A stretch of DNA of 51,897 bases from Bacteroidales bacterium (GCA_016285355.1 JAEEQP010000026.1:1-51897), one strand, 5' to 3'; shown: positions 23,238-31,558, counted from the first letter of the stretch. Notes: a model not told the origin generated them from the sequence alone. A program made the numbers and translations.

Positions 23238-23563
23238 GCGTCATTTTTGAACTCCGAAACCTTTTCTATCAACCGTTCCATCTTCTCAACAGTAAAATTC
23301 TCAAAATCAATGCAAATGTTTAACTTTGGGCTGAAAGTGGTGGTAAGACCATACAGCCTCATGGCATCATCAAGGAAGTTGTGGTTGAGAATTTCAGAGA
23401 GCATGGCCAAAAGCTCTATATCGATAGTACGACGTTTAAAAATGGTATAGACGTTGGTACGTTCGCATCGAAGTTGTCTCGCTAGTTCACTCACTGTCAT
23501 TCCGCTTTCATCAAAGACGGATTTTATTAATTGTCCGATATGCACATTGTCTGTATTTGCCAT
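23234..23563 (-). CDS. XRE-type helix-turn-helix regulator
   Basis: A 109-residue DNA-binding protein. Residues ~5-60 form an XRE-like HTH domain: HIGQLIKSVFDESGMTVSELARQLRCERTNVYTIFKRRTIDIELLAMLSEIL, with the recognition helix around CERTNVYTIF. A C-terminal ~35-residue segment (LNICIDFENFTVEKMERLIEKVSEFK) may serve dimerisation. I chose the ATG at 23563 (MANTDNVHIG) because Bacteroidota relatives usually begin so; an ATG at 23587 would add eight residues and lies within the U-run of the leader hairpin. Its 3' end overlaps a palindrome, and the VWA lipoprotein follows 110 bp on. A long structured leader precedes it. Confidence 0.75.
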   Translation of the reverse strand: MANTDNVHIGQLIKSVFDESGMTVSELARQLRCERTNVYTIFKRRTIDIELLAMLSEILNHNFLDDAMRLYGLTTTFSPKLNICIDFENFTVEKMERLIEKVSEFKNDA

Positions 23564-23588
23564 TGCATCGTGCCTTGTTTTTGACATG

Positions 23589-23678
23589 AAAAAAGCGTGG
23601 AATTTATGCCTTGCTTGATACTCCGGGTTACCACGCCCGCACCTTCTAACAAGTCATTCCACGCCGTTACAACGGCGT
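23589..23678 (-). ncRNA. Attenuator-like structured leader of the HTH gene
   Basis: On the minus strand two hairpins compete. The upstream hairpin pairs ACGCCGTT with AACGGCGT (plus 23661-23678). The downstream one pairs GCGTGGAAT (23656-23664) with ATTCCACGC (23595-23603) and is followed at once by six U (23589-23594), as in an intrinsic terminator. They share bases 23661-23664, so they exclude each other. This is the layout of a transcription attenuator or riboswitch, ending 26 nt before the chosen HTH start codon. The ~50-nt apical loop contains GGGCGTGGTAACCC. No known RNA family is recognised. On the plus strand the ACGCCGTT hairpin plus TTTTT also looks like a terminator. Confidence 0.55.
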
Positions 23679-23815
23679 TTTTCAAACCTATTCTTGAAGG
23701 TGTGTCCAAAAAGGAACGATGTGGTAAATTGAGTATCAAGAATCAGACTCAAATCGCTGTTTATTCTATATCAATGTGTTGATTTTGCTACATAATTAGT
23801 TTGTTTGATTGGGTG

Positions 23816-23823
23816 CAAAGATA
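23816..23823 (-). promoter_or_regulatory. -7 element upstream of the HTH leader
   Basis: CAAAGATA reads TATCTTTG (TAnnTTTG) on the minus strand. It would give a ~250-nt leader covering the two competing hairpins. No clear -33. Confidence 0.5.
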
Positions 23824-23867
23824 AGCTTTTTCGTAATATGTTTCCCAGTAATTTCATCTCTTAGTTC

Positions 23868-24013
23868 GGTCGGATTTGCAATCCGACCGCATTGAACCCG
23901 CGAATTTGTAATCCGCACAACTACAAAATTCAATGTAACTATTTGATAAACTTAAAGTTATCGGATTACAAATCCTTATATTCACAACCATCGGATTGCA
24001 AATCCGCTGGAAC
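23868..24013. mobile_element. Transposase-less derivative of the RAYT element (MITE-like)
   Basis: A 146-bp unit with the same left end (palindrome 23868-23888; second hairpin 23900-23916, joined by the same CGCATTGAACC spacer) and the same right end (23960-24013) as the RAYT element at 21197-21885. Only 43 bp of unrelated AT-rich sequence lie between. End order and orientation match, so it is an internal-deletion or paired-REP derivative. Confidence 0.8.
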
Positions 24014-24026
24014 TTTGTGGAAAACT

Positions 24027-25805
24027 TTACATTTCCTCCGCAAACTTAATGTCCTTAACATTAAGCTGCAAGTTGGTCTTGCCCTGCCAGGTGTTGTACT
24101 CCAGATGGTAGCAGATGCTGAAAGGCTCGCCGTCGTGGATGCGGTCGAAAAAGTCGCCTTTCTGGAATGCAATGCCCGAGAAAGGTGCGATGCCCTGCTC
24201 GGCATCTCCAGGTTGCGTCACGGTGAGCTTCAGGTGACGGTGGCCGCCCACAGGACGTGAGCCGCCCGCGTCAATAACATTGTCCGTCCAAAACACAGGA
24301 GCCATGTTGCCCGGACCGAAAGGCGCAAACTGGTTGAGGATACGCATGAACTTGGAAGTGATATCGCTGAAGTTGATCTTCAAATCCACCTCAAGCTCAG
24401 GCACAAAGTCTTCATCCACAAGATGCTTGCTGACGTATGCTTCGAAACGACGGCGGAACTCAGGCAGGTTCTCAGGCTTCATCGACAAGCCAGCTGCGTA
24501 TTTGTGACCCCCAAAATGCTCCAACAAGTCGGAGCAATGGTCAATGGCATCGTAAATGTCGAAACTCCTGATGGAACGTGCCGAACCTGTCACCAAACCG
24601 TTGGCGCGGGTCAGGACGATGGTGGGACGGTAATAATAATCGGTAAGGCGCGAGGCCACGATACCAATGACACCACGGTGCCATTTTGAATTGAAGACCA
24701 CGGTGCTCTTGGCGTCTTTCAACTCCTGGTCGGCGGCAATCATATCCAAGGCTTCCTCAGTGATGCGGTTGTCGAACTCGCGGCGTTCGTCGTTCAAGTC
24801 GTTGATGGAAGCGGCCAACTTTTCGGCATGTTCCTTCTTGTCAGCGATGAGCAGACGTACCGAATCCGAGGCCTTGGCAATACGTCCGGCAGCGTTGATG
24901 CGCGGGCCGATAAGGAATACCAAGTCACTGATAGTCAGCTCTCTTGTCAGCACACTCTCGTCACCGTCCAACTGGTCGTCATCGCGACGGTAGATGTTGG
25001 CATGTTGCAGGATGGCTTCGATGCCCGGACGTGGTTTTTTATTCAGTTGTTTCAAGCCGAAATAAGCCAACACACGGTTCTCGCCTGTAATGGGCACGAT
25101 GTCGGCGGCAATGCTCACAGCCAAGAGGTCGATGAGTTCATACACCTCTTCGATGGTGCCTAACCCTCTCATGGACAGTGCTGTAATCAACTTAAAACCC
25201 ACGCCGCAACCTGAAAGTTCGTCGTAAGGATAATGGCAGTCGGGGCGTTTGGCATCGAGCACAGCAACGGCTTTAGGTATCACATCGCCTGCACGGTGAT
25301 GGTCGCAGATGATGAAGTCGACACCACGCTCGTTGGCATAGTCGATGCGCTCGTTGGCCTTGATGCCGCAGTCCAAGGCGATGACTAACTTGAAGCCATT
25401 TTCGGCCGCATAGTCAATGCCCTTGAAGGAAATGCCATAGCCTTCCTCATAGCGGTCAGGGATATAAAACTCGATTTTTTTCTTCTTGAAGAAAGGCTTG
25501 AGGTAAGTATAGACCACGGCCACAGCAGTAGTACCGTCCACGTCATAGTCACCATAAACCAGAAGTTTCTCGCCGTTTTGGATGGCTTGCAACACACGAT
25601 CAACCGCCTTGTCCATGTCCTTCATCAGGAAAGGGTCGTGCAACTGCGAGAGCGAAGGACGGAAGAAGGATTTGGCCTCTTCGTAGTTGGTAATTCCGCG
25701 TTGGACAAGCAAAGTGGCAAGGTTCTCATCGATATTGAGCACCCTGACAATCTCAGCAACTTTCTGTCTATCAACAGATTGATTTAAAATCCACTTCGTT
25801 TCCAT
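24027..25805 (-). CDS. recJ: Single-stranded-DNA-specific exonuclease RecJ
   Basis: A 592-residue 5'-3' exonuclease for single-stranded DNA in recombination and mismatch repair. The DHH phosphoesterase core is clear: VYGDYDVDGTTAVAVVYTYL (~83-102, metal-binding DxD), ALDCGIKA (~141), FIICDHHRAGD (~161-171) and the following GVGFKLITAL. The DHHA1 domain has FNSKWHRGVIGIVASRLTDYYYRPTIVL (~370-397) and HCSDLLEHFGGHKYAAGLSM (GGH motif, ~425-444). The C-terminal OB-like domain (~470-592) carries FAPFGPGNMAPVF. The length matches bacterial RecJ. The ATG at 25805 gives the expected N-terminus (METKWILNQ). The right end of the MITE lies 13 bp past its stop codon. Confidence 0.95.
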   Translation of the reverse strand: METKWILNQSVDRQKVAEIVRVLNIDENLATLLVQRGITNYEEAKSFFRPSLSQLHDPFLMKDMDKAVDRVLQAIQNGEKLLVYGDYDVDGTTAVAVVYTYLKPFFKKKKIEFYIPDRYEEGYGISFKGIDYAAENGFKLVIALDCGIKANERIDYANERGVDFIICDHHRAGDVIPKAVAVLDAKRPDCHYPYDELSGCGVGFKLITALSMRGLGTIEEVYELIDLLAVSIAADIVPITGENRVLAYFGLKQLNKKPRPGIEAILQHANIYRRDDDQLDGDESVLTRELTISDLVFLIGPRINAAGRIAKASDSVRLLIADKKEHAEKLAASINDLNDERREFDNRITEEALDMIAADQELKDAKSTVVFNSKWHRGVIGIVASRLTDYYYRPTIVLTRANGLVTGSARSIRSFDIYDAIDHCSDLLEHFGGHKYAAGLSMKPENLPEFRRRFEAYVSKHLVDEDFVPELEVDLKINFSDITSKFMRILNQFAPFGPGNMAPVFWTDNVIDAGGSRPVGGHRHLKLTVTQPGDAEQGIAPFSGIAFQKGDFFDRIHDGEPFSICYHLEYNTWQGKTNLQLNVKDIKFAEEM

Positions 25806-25959
25806 CCACGCAGTTTTGAACTTGTAAAAATAAGGAAATTTTCAATGCCGCAAAGAGAAAATGAAAAATAAAAATTGAAATTAGCGCATTTTCTTTATTC
25901 TCAACGAATTATAAACTTCTTGTTTGTGGATTCGTTGTAAAAAAGGGGAAGAATACAAG

Positions 25960-26045
25960 AAAAATCTCAAAAAGGTGTATTTTAAAGCTCTAAAAAATCT
26001 CAAAAAGGTGTAAATTTGCAGCGTGAAAAATCTCAAAAAGGTGTA
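25960..26045. repeat. Three perfect 20-bp direct repeats at 33-bp spacing
   Basis: AAAAATCTCAAAAAGGTGTA occurs at 25960-25979, 25993-26012 and 26026-26045. Start-to-start distance is 33 bp both times, about three helical turns. The array ends 12 bp before the ATPase ATG, and its middle copy overlaps the probable -7 element. It looks like an operator array or iteron-type binding site. Confidence 0.95.
26011..26018 (+). promoter_or_regulatory. -7 element within the 33-bp repeat array
   Basis: TAAATTTG matches TAnnTTTG and begins on the last two bases of repeat copy 2. The third repeat would then lie in the short 5' leader. A protein bound to the repeats would block this promoter. Confidence 0.5.
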
Positions 26046-26057
26046 AATCATAAAAAT

Positions 26058-27407
26058 ATGAAACGGAAGATTTATCAGCAACTCCTTGATTGGAAAGAGA
26101 ATAGGCATGGTGAGGTGGCTTTGCTCATCGAAGGAGCACGTCGCATTGGAAAAAGCTATATCGTGGAGGAGTTCGCCAAAAGGGAATACGAGTCGTATTT
26201 GCTCATCGATTTCAACAAGGCTCCCCAACAGGTAAGGGAATGGTTCGACCTATATTTGGAAGACCTTGATACTTTGTTCCTTTACCTGAGCCAGCACTAC
26301 AAAGTGAGGCTTCATCCTCGTAATTCATTGATTATCTTCGATGAAGTACAGCTTTGTCCAAGGGCGAGGGCAGCCATCAAGTTTCTTGTTGCGGATGGTC
26401 GTTACGACTACATCGAGACGGGTTCGCTGATGAGCATCAAAAAGAACACGCAAGGCATAGTGATTCCCTCGGAGGAACACACGCTGAAGATGTATCCGAT
26501 GGATTTTGAGGAGTTTCTCTGGGCTATGGGCAATGATATGCTGATGGATTTGATTCGGCAGATGTTTGAACAGAAACGCCCGATGGGTCAAGCTTTTCAT
26601 CGCCGTGCAATGGATGTATTCCGTCTTTACATGATTGTGGGAGGAATGCCCCAAGCTGTGAAGAAATATGTGGAAACCAAGAACTTCGATGAAGTGGATG
26701 CCACGAAGCGCGACATTTTGGACATCTACCGCAACGATATTTTCAACTATGCCGGTGAACAAGCCGACAAGGTGGCCAACATTTTTGACCAAATCCCTTC
26801 GCAACTGTCGAAACATGAGAAAAAATTTCGGCTGTCGGCTTTGAAACCTGGCGCAAAATACCGTGACTGGGACAATGCCTTTTTCTGGCTTAAAGATGCG
26901 AAGGTTGCCAACATCTGTTACAATTCCACCGAACCCAATGTGGGACTGAGAATGAGCGAAAGCCGCACCACGCTCAAATGTTACCTGAATGACACAGGCC
27001 TACTCATCAGCCAGGCTTTTGACGAAAGGGGTATCGTTACTTCGGAAATATACCAAAAACTGCTCTTCGGAAAACTTGAAGCCAATGCGGGCATGTTGAT
27101 TGAAAACATTGTAGCCCAAATGCTTACTGCTGCCGGACACAATCTTTATTTCTTCAGTAAATCGTCAGAAATAGCTGAGGAACGGATGGAGATTGACTTT
27201 TTGCTATTGAAAAGCAAGGTGACGAGCCGTCACAATATCATCCCTATTGAGGTGAAAAGCGGGAAGAACTACACTTTGTCATCGCTCAACAAAGGCATGA
27301 AAATTTACGCCGAGAGTCTCACCACACCCATAGTGCTCCACGCTGCTGACTACAAACAGGAAGAAGGCGTCACCTATTTGCCTTTGTATATGACGCCTTT
27401 GCTGTAG
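26058..27407 (+). CDS. AAA-family ATPase with DUF4143 domain
   Basis: A 449-residue cytosolic protein of the COG1373 type. The N-terminal AAA_14 domain has Walker A EGARRIGKSY (~25-34), Walker B SLIIFDEVQLCPRAR (~92-106) and a sensor region YDYIETGS. A winged-helix part follows at ~190-260, then the DUF4143 domain (~290-440) with KCYLNDTGLLISQAF and a C-terminal PD-(D/E)xK-like pattern EIDFLLL...IIPIEVKSGKNY. These ATPases are numerous in Bacteroidota, and their role (regulation, mobile-element or defence-related) is not settled. The ATG at 26058 is used because an upstream in-frame ATG lies within the repeat array. The gene is monocistronic and probably controlled through the three 20-bp repeats. 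Confidence 0.85.
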   Translation: MKRKIYQQLLDWKENRHGEVALLIEGARRIGKSYIVEEFAKREYESYLLIDFNKAPQQVREWFDLYLEDLDTLFLYLSQHYKVRLHPRNSLIIFDEVQLCPRARAAIKFLVADGRYDYIETGSLMSIKKNTQGIVIPSEEHTLKMYPMDFEEFLWAMGNDMLMDLIRQMFEQKRPMGQAFHRRAMDVFRLYMIVGGMPQAVKKYVETKNFDEVDATKRDILDIYRNDIFNYAGEQADKVANIFDQIPSQLSKHEKKFRLSALKPGAKYRDWDNAFFWLKDAKVANICYNSTEPNVGLRMSESRTTLKCYLNDTGLLISQAFDERGIVTSEIYQKLLFGKLEANAGMLIENIVAQMLTAAGHNLYFFSKSSEIAEERMEIDFLLLKSKVTSRHNIIPIEVKSGKNYTLSSLNKGMKIYAESLTTPIVLHAADYKQEEGVTYLPLYMTPLL

Positions 27408-27443
27408 GGGTGAATCTTGGTTGTAAAAATTTGTCATCCAACT

Positions 27444-27475
27444 ATTGCGTCGCTTTCAGTTTTTTCGTAATCTTG
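27444..27475 (+). promoter_or_regulatory. Promoter for purH
   Basis: ATTG (27444-27447), 20 bp, then TAATCTTG (27468-27475), a one-base variant of TAnnTTTG, 29 bp before the start. Confidence 0.5.
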
Positions 27476-27504
27476 CAGTCTTAATTTAGCAAAATTTTAC
27501 ACCC

Positions 27505-29022
27505 TTGAAAAAGATTAGAACTGCTTTAATATCAGTATTTTATAAAACAGGCATTGATACCATTGTTGACTTGCTGAAGCAAAATGAGGTGCAGATTTAC
27601 TCCACAGGAGGAACCTACGACTTCATCAAACCCTTAGACCCCACCGTGAAAACCGTCGAGTCACTCACAGGCTATCCGTCCATTTTGGGCGGTCGCGTGA
27701 AGACCCTGCATCCCAAAGTGTTTGGCGGCATTTTGGGTCGCACCCAGCTTGCATCGGACCAGAAAGAGATGCAGGAATATGATATTCCACCCTTTGATTT
27801 GGTCATTGTGGACTTGTATCCCTTTGAGGAGACTGTGGCCAAAACCGAGGATGCTTCACAAATCATCGAGAAAATCGACATTGGAGGCATATCACTCATT
27901 CGTGCCGGTGCGAAGAACTTCAACGACGTACTCATCGTGCCTTCGCAAAAATATTATGGCGAACTCATCCAACTGCTTAAAGACCAGCAGGGTGAGACCT
28001 CCATCGAAGACCGTCGCCGTTTTGCAGCATACGCCTTCGGTGTGAGCTCACACTACGATAGCGCGATTATGAACTGGTTCACGAAAGACGACGAAAAACA
28101 GCCGCTTAGGATTTGTGAAGAAGAAGGCACCACCTTGCGCTATGGCGAAAACCCACATCAGAAAGGCACTTTCTATGGCGACCTTGATGCGATGTTCGAG
28201 AAACTGCACGGCAAGGAATTGTCTTACAACAATTTGCTCGACCTTGATGCAGGTCTCAACCTCATCCGTGAGTTCGACGAGCCCACCTTCGCCATCCTCA
28301 AGCACAACAATCCTTGTGGCATCGCCTGTCGCAAAACCGTGAAAGAGGCCTATCTTGCTGCCTTAGCTGGCGACCCAGTCTCTGCCTTCGGTGGCGTGCT
28401 GGTCTGCAACCGTCCCATTGACCTTGAGGCTGCCGAGGAAATCAACAAGCTCTTCATTGAAGTCATCGTGGCTCCGAAATATGAAGACGGCGTGCTCGAC
28501 CTGCTCTTTTCGAAGAAGAACCGTGTGGTGCTGCGCCTGAAGGCTGACCAATACAAGCCCTTTACCGTGAAGACCGCCTTGAACGGCTACCTTGTGCAAG
28601 ACCGCGACCTCCACACCGAGACCGCTGACGATTTCAAGGTCATCACTACCAAGGCACCCACTGCCGACGAGGTGGAAGACATGATTTTCGCCAACAAGAT
28701 TGTTAAGCACAGCCGTTCCAACGCCATCGTCCTCGCCAAAGGCAAACAGCTCTTTGCCTCGGGCATCGGACAGACTTCGCGTGTGGATGCCCTGCGCCAA
28801 GCTATCGAGAAAGCCCGTTCATTTGATTTCGACCTCAATGGTGCCGTTTTGGCCTCCGATGCCTTCTTCCCCTTCAAGGATTGCGTTGAGTTGGCACATG
28901 AAGCGGGTATCACGGCCATCGTGCAACCTGGCGGCTCCGTCCGCGACCAAGAGTCCATCGATTGTTGCAACGAGAACGGCATCAGCATGGTATTTACCGG
29001 ATTTAGACATTTTAGACATTGA
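27505..29022 (+). CDS. purH: Bifunctional AICAR transformylase / IMP cyclohydrolase
   Basis: A 505-residue enzyme for the last two steps of IMP synthesis: formyl transfer to AICAR, then ring closure. The N-terminal IMP cyclohydrolase (MGS-like) domain has TALISVFYKTGIDTIVDLL, YSTGGTYDFI and GGRVKTLHPKVFGGIL. The AICAR transformylase domain begins near 200 with LRYGENPHQKGTFY, followed by LKHNNPCGIA, SAFGGVLVCNRP, KHSRSNAIVLAKG and the end GFRHFRH. The start must be TTG at 27505: the N-terminal strand KKIRTALIS begins there, an in-frame TAG lies six codons upstream, and no ATG is near. It precedes mreBCD, an arrangement common in Bacteroidales, with a GTAGGGG-type palindrome directly after the stop. 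Confidence 0.96.
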   Translation: MKKIRTALISVFYKTGIDTIVDLLKQNEVQIYSTGGTYDFIKPLDPTVKTVESLTGYPSILGGRVKTLHPKVFGGILGRTQLASDQKEMQEYDIPPFDLVIVDLYPFEETVAKTEDASQIIEKIDIGGISLIRAGAKNFNDVLIVPSQKYYGELIQLLKDQQGETSIEDRRRFAAYAFGVSSHYDSAIMNWFTKDDEKQPLRICEEEGTTLRYGENPHQKGTFYGDLDAMFEKLHGKELSYNNLLDLDAGLNLIREFDEPTFAILKHNNPCGIACRKTVKEAYLAALAGDPVSAFGGVLVCNRPIDLEAAEEINKLFIEVIVAPKYEDGVLDLLFSKKNRVVLRLKADQYKPFTVKTALNGYLVQDRDLHTETADDFKVITTKAPTADEVEDMIFANKIVKHSRSNAIVLAKGKQLFASGIGQTSRVDALRQAIEKARSFDFDLNGAVLASDAFFPFKDCVELAHEAGITAIVQPGGSVRDQESIDCCNENGISMVFTGFRHFRH

Positions 29023-29023
29023 T

Positions 29024-29049
29024 GTAGGGGTGGACCCACGTGTCCGCCC
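29024..29049. repeat. GGGTGGAC/GTCCGCCC palindrome
   Basis: An imperfect palindrome centred on CACGTG right after the purH stop codon (arms GGGTGGAC and GTCCGCCC, one G-T mismatch). It resembles a widespread intergenic repeat type starting GTAGGGG. A hairpin here could separate purH from mreB transcripts. Confidence 0.6.
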
Positions 29050-29088
29050 AATAAAAAGATAAAAAAACAACAACAAAACAACAAAGAC

Positions 29089-30111
29089 ATGGGAGCATTT
29101 TCATTCCTGAACAAAGAAATCGCCATTGACCTTGGCACGGCCAACACGATTATCATATACAACGACAAAGTGGTCGTCGACGAGCCTTCCATCGTGGCCT
29201 TGCAGCGCGACACGAAGAAAATCATCGCCGTCGGCAAGCGTGCCATGATGATGCACGGCAAGACCCACGAGAACATCAAGACCATCCGCCCGCTGCGCGA
29301 CGGTGTCATCGCCGATTTTCAGGCCGCCGAATACATGATGCGCGAGATGATCAAGATGATTAATTTCAAGAACACCCTGTTTCCGCCCAGCCTAAAGATG
29401 GTCATCTGCATCCCTTCGGGCATCACCGAGGTGGAGGAGCGTGCCGTGAAGGATTCCGCTGAGCAGGCTGGTGCCAAGGAAGTGCGTTTGATTCACGAGC
29501 CTATGGCCGCCGCCATCGGTATCGGCATCGACGTGCTTGAGCCGACCGGTAACATGATTATCGACATCGGTGGCGGTACCTCCGAAATCGCCGTCATCGC
29601 ATTGGGTGGCATCGTCAACAACAAGTCCATCCGCATTGCTGGCGACGACTTCACCGCCGACATCGAGGAATACATGCGCAAGCAGCACAACATCATCGTG
29701 GGCGAGCGCACCGCCGAACGCATCAAGATTGAGGTGGGCTCTGCTATTCCGCAGTTGGACAACCCGCCCGATGACTACGCCGTGCAAGGCCGCGACATGC
29801 TGACCGGTATCCCGAAGGAAATCAAGGTGAACTATGCCGAAATCGCCCATTGTCTCGACAAGAGCATTATGAAAATCGAGACTGCCGTGTTGAACGCTTT
29901 GGAGCAGACGCCGCCTGAGCTGTCAGCTGATATTTACCGCACAGGTATCTACCTCACTGGTGGTGGTGCCTTGCTGCGTGGCCTCGACAAGCGTCTCAAC
30001 GCCAAGACCAAGTTGCCTATCCACGTGGCGGAAGACCCCTTGCGTGCTGTCGCGCGTGGCACTGGCATCGCACTGAAGAACTTTGACAGATTTACGTTCC
30101 TGATCAAATAA
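29089..30111 (+). CDS. mreB: Rod shape-determining protein MreB
   Basis: A 340-residue bacterial actin that polymerises under the inner membrane and guides lateral wall synthesis. Actin-superfamily motifs in order: phosphate 1 EIAIDLGTANTIIIYNDKVV (~10-29), LRDGVIADFQAAEYMMREMI, phosphate 2 MIIDIGGGTSEIAVIALGGIV (~158-178), the adenosine region with GIYLTGGGALLRGLDKRL (~284-301), and the closing DPLRAVARGTGIAL. The N-terminus MGAFSFLNKEIAID is standard and the length fits. It is the first gene of mreBCD and needs MreC and MreD to couple to wall enzymes. A word-repeat hairpin fills the gap to mreC. Confidence 0.96.
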   Translation: MGAFSFLNKEIAIDLGTANTIIIYNDKVVVDEPSIVALQRDTKKIIAVGKRAMMMHGKTHENIKTIRPLRDGVIADFQAAEYMMREMIKMINFKNTLFPPSLKMVICIPSGITEVEERAVKDSAEQAGAKEVRLIHEPMAAAIGIGIDVLEPTGNMIIDIGGGTSEIAVIALGGIVNNKSIRIAGDDFTADIEEYMRKQHNIIVGERTAERIKIEVGSAIPQLDNPPDDYAVQGRDMLTGIPKEIKVNYAEIAHCLDKSIMKIETAVLNALEQTPPELSADIYRTGIYLTGGGALLRGLDKRLNAKTKLPIHVAEDPLRAVARGTGIALKNFDRFTFLIK

Positions 30112-30200
30112 ATGCTGAATTATGGATGCTGAATGAGGAATGTCGTAATACAACGACAAGTTTTTCTTCATTCTGCATTCAACATTCTGCATTCAGCATT
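30111..30200. repeat. AATGCTGAAT/ATTCAGCATT word-repeat hairpin
   Basis: AATGCTGAAT (30111-30120) and ATTCAGCATT (30191-30200) are complementary ends. The interior holds more GATGCTGAATG, ATTCTGCATTC and ACATTCTGCATTC words, and a small TGTCGT/ACGACA hairpin (30141-30158). It fills most of the mreB-mreC gap. A related element is at 48141-48220. Confidence 0.8.
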
Positions 30201-30209
30201 AAAACAACT

Positions 30210-31025
30210 ATGTATAACCTGCGGCGTTTTATTCTAAAACATCACTTCGTCATCCTCTTCATCCTGCTTGAGGTGATTTCTGTCTTGTTGCTCGCCCGTA
30301 GCCAGAATTTCCATCGTAATCGCATGATTAGCAGCAGTAACTATATGGTGGGAAAGGTCTACGAATGGAGCAGCGAGATAGGGAATTATTTCCGCCTCAA
30401 CACCGCCAACGAGCAATTGGCCGAAGAAAACGCCCAACTCAGGATGCAGCTTTCAATTGTGTACGACACCTCTACCTGCCATTACGACATCGACCACGGT
30501 GACACCTTGTATAAATATATCCCGGCGCAAGTCGTCAACAACAGCACCAACCAAGTCAACAACTATATTATTATTAATAAAGGTGCAGTCGACGGCATTG
30601 AGCGTGACATGAGCGTTATCTCCACCGACGGCATCGTGGGCGTGGTGACCGATGTCAGTAGGCATTATGCTTCCATCATGAGTTTGCTGCATAGCAAATC
30701 CATCGTCGGCGTGCGTTTCAAGACCAACCAGGAAATCGCTGGCCTGAAATGGGAGACCAACAACTACCGTTATGGCATGGTGGAAGACATTCCCACACAC
30801 ATCGTGTTGCAAAAGGGCGACACCGTGTTGACGAGTTCGCATTCCTATATCTTCCCCAAAGACCTGATGGTAGGCACAGTTGAAGAGTTCTACCCCACTG
30901 CCGTGGACGCATTGAGCAAGGCCAAGATTCAGTTTGCCACCGACTTTGCCACACTGCGGCATGTTTACGTGATCAAAGATTTGCACAAACCCGAGCTTGA
31001 CTCGTTAAAAGCCAGATTACAATGA
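30210..31025 (+). CDS. mreC: Rod shape-determining protein MreC
   Basis: A 271-residue inner-membrane protein with a large periplasmic part that links MreB to wall synthases. A membrane helix spans about 12-32 (FVILFILLEVISVLLLARS). A coiled coil follows (NTANEQLAEENAQLRMQL, ~68-86), then the two beta-barrel domains: YIPAQVVNNSTNQVNNYIIINKGAVDGIERDMSVISTDGIVGVVTDVSRHYASIMSLL is the characteristic core, followed by GDTVLTSSHSYIFPKDLMVGTV. The ATG at 30210 places the membrane helix correctly; an upstream in-frame ATG lies in the repeat. The stop overlaps the mreD start by 4 bp (ATGA). Confidence 0.95.
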   Translation: MYNLRRFILKHHFVILFILLEVISVLLLARSQNFHRNRMISSSNYMVGKVYEWSSEIGNYFRLNTANEQLAEENAQLRMQLSIVYDTSTCHYDIDHGDTLYKYIPAQVVNNSTNQVNNYIIINKGAVDGIERDMSVISTDGIVGVVTDVSRHYASIMSLLHSKSIVGVRFKTNQEIAGLKWETNNYRYGMVEDIPTHIVLQKGDTVLTSSHSYIFPKDLMVGTVEEFYPTAVDALSKAKIQFATDFATLRHVYVIKDLHKPELDSLKARLQ

Positions 31026-31537
31026 ACAAGACCGTGCTCCAAATCATCCGTTTCATCGTGTTGGTGCTCCTTCAAGTGCTGGTCATCAACCACATCCGCC
31101 TGGGAGGGTACGTGCATCCATATATTTACCTGATTTTCATCATGTTGTTACCCTTCAACACCCCCAATTGGCAATTGCTGATTTTGGGCTTTTTGTTGGG
31201 CTTGACGGTCGATATGTTCACAGGAACGCCTGGACTTCACGCTGGAGCCACCACCCTGATGGCTTTCTGCCGACCTTCCATCATCAAGCTTGTTTCGGGT
31301 AACCAGAAATTTGAGAACGTTTATGAGCCTAACCTCGGACAAATCGACGGCATGTGGATGTTTCGCTATGTGCTGTGCATGGTGTTTGTCCACCATTTCG
31401 CGCTTTTTTTCCTTGAGTCGTTCAGTTTCAGGCTCATAGGCCAAGTGCTGTTGCGCATTTTGCTCAGCGTTCCAGTTTCCATCTTCCTCATTATGATGAT
31501 TTTATACATTTTCAAGACAGATAAGAGAAGAGATTAA
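31022..31537 (+). CDS. mreD: Rod shape-determining protein MreD
   Basis: A 171-residue polytopic inner-membrane protein with about five membrane helices: IIRFIVLVLLQVLVINHI; YIYLIFIMLLPF; LLILGFLLGLTVDMFTGTPGLHAGATTLMAF (the conserved GxxxDMFxxxxGxxA segment typical of MreD); MFRYVLCMVFVHHFALFFLE; and VLLRILLSVPVSIFLIMMILYI. It stabilises the MreBC complex at the membrane. In many Bacteroidales the next genes are mrdA (PBP2) and rodA; here a TlpA-like lipoprotein follows after 21 bp, so the cluster is cut short or rearranged. Confidence 0.93.
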   Translation: MNKTVLQIIRFIVLVLLQVLVINHIRLGGYVHPYIYLIFIMLLPFNTPNWQLLILGFLLGLTVDMFTGTPGLHAGATTLMAFCRPSIIKLVSGNQKFENVYEPNLGQIDGMWMFRYVLCMVFVHHFALFFLESFSFRLIGQVLLRILLSVPVSIFLIMMILYIFKTDKRRD

Positions 31538-31558
31538 TACCATAAATAACTGAATATC

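Noticed and set aside
23597..23739. Coding sequence upstream of the HTH gene on the minus strand
   Set aside because: The open frame coincides with the competing hairpins and runs out of frame into the HTH gene. A structured leader explains the sequence better.
25960..26045. Short CRISPR-like array
   Set aside because: There are only three repeats and the 13-bp spacers are far too short. The array lies in a promoter and no cas genes are near.
26058..27407. IS transposition helper ATPase
   Set aside because: The AAA_14 plus DUF4143 layout is that of stand-alone COG1373 ATPases. No transposase gene or terminal inverted repeats accompany it.
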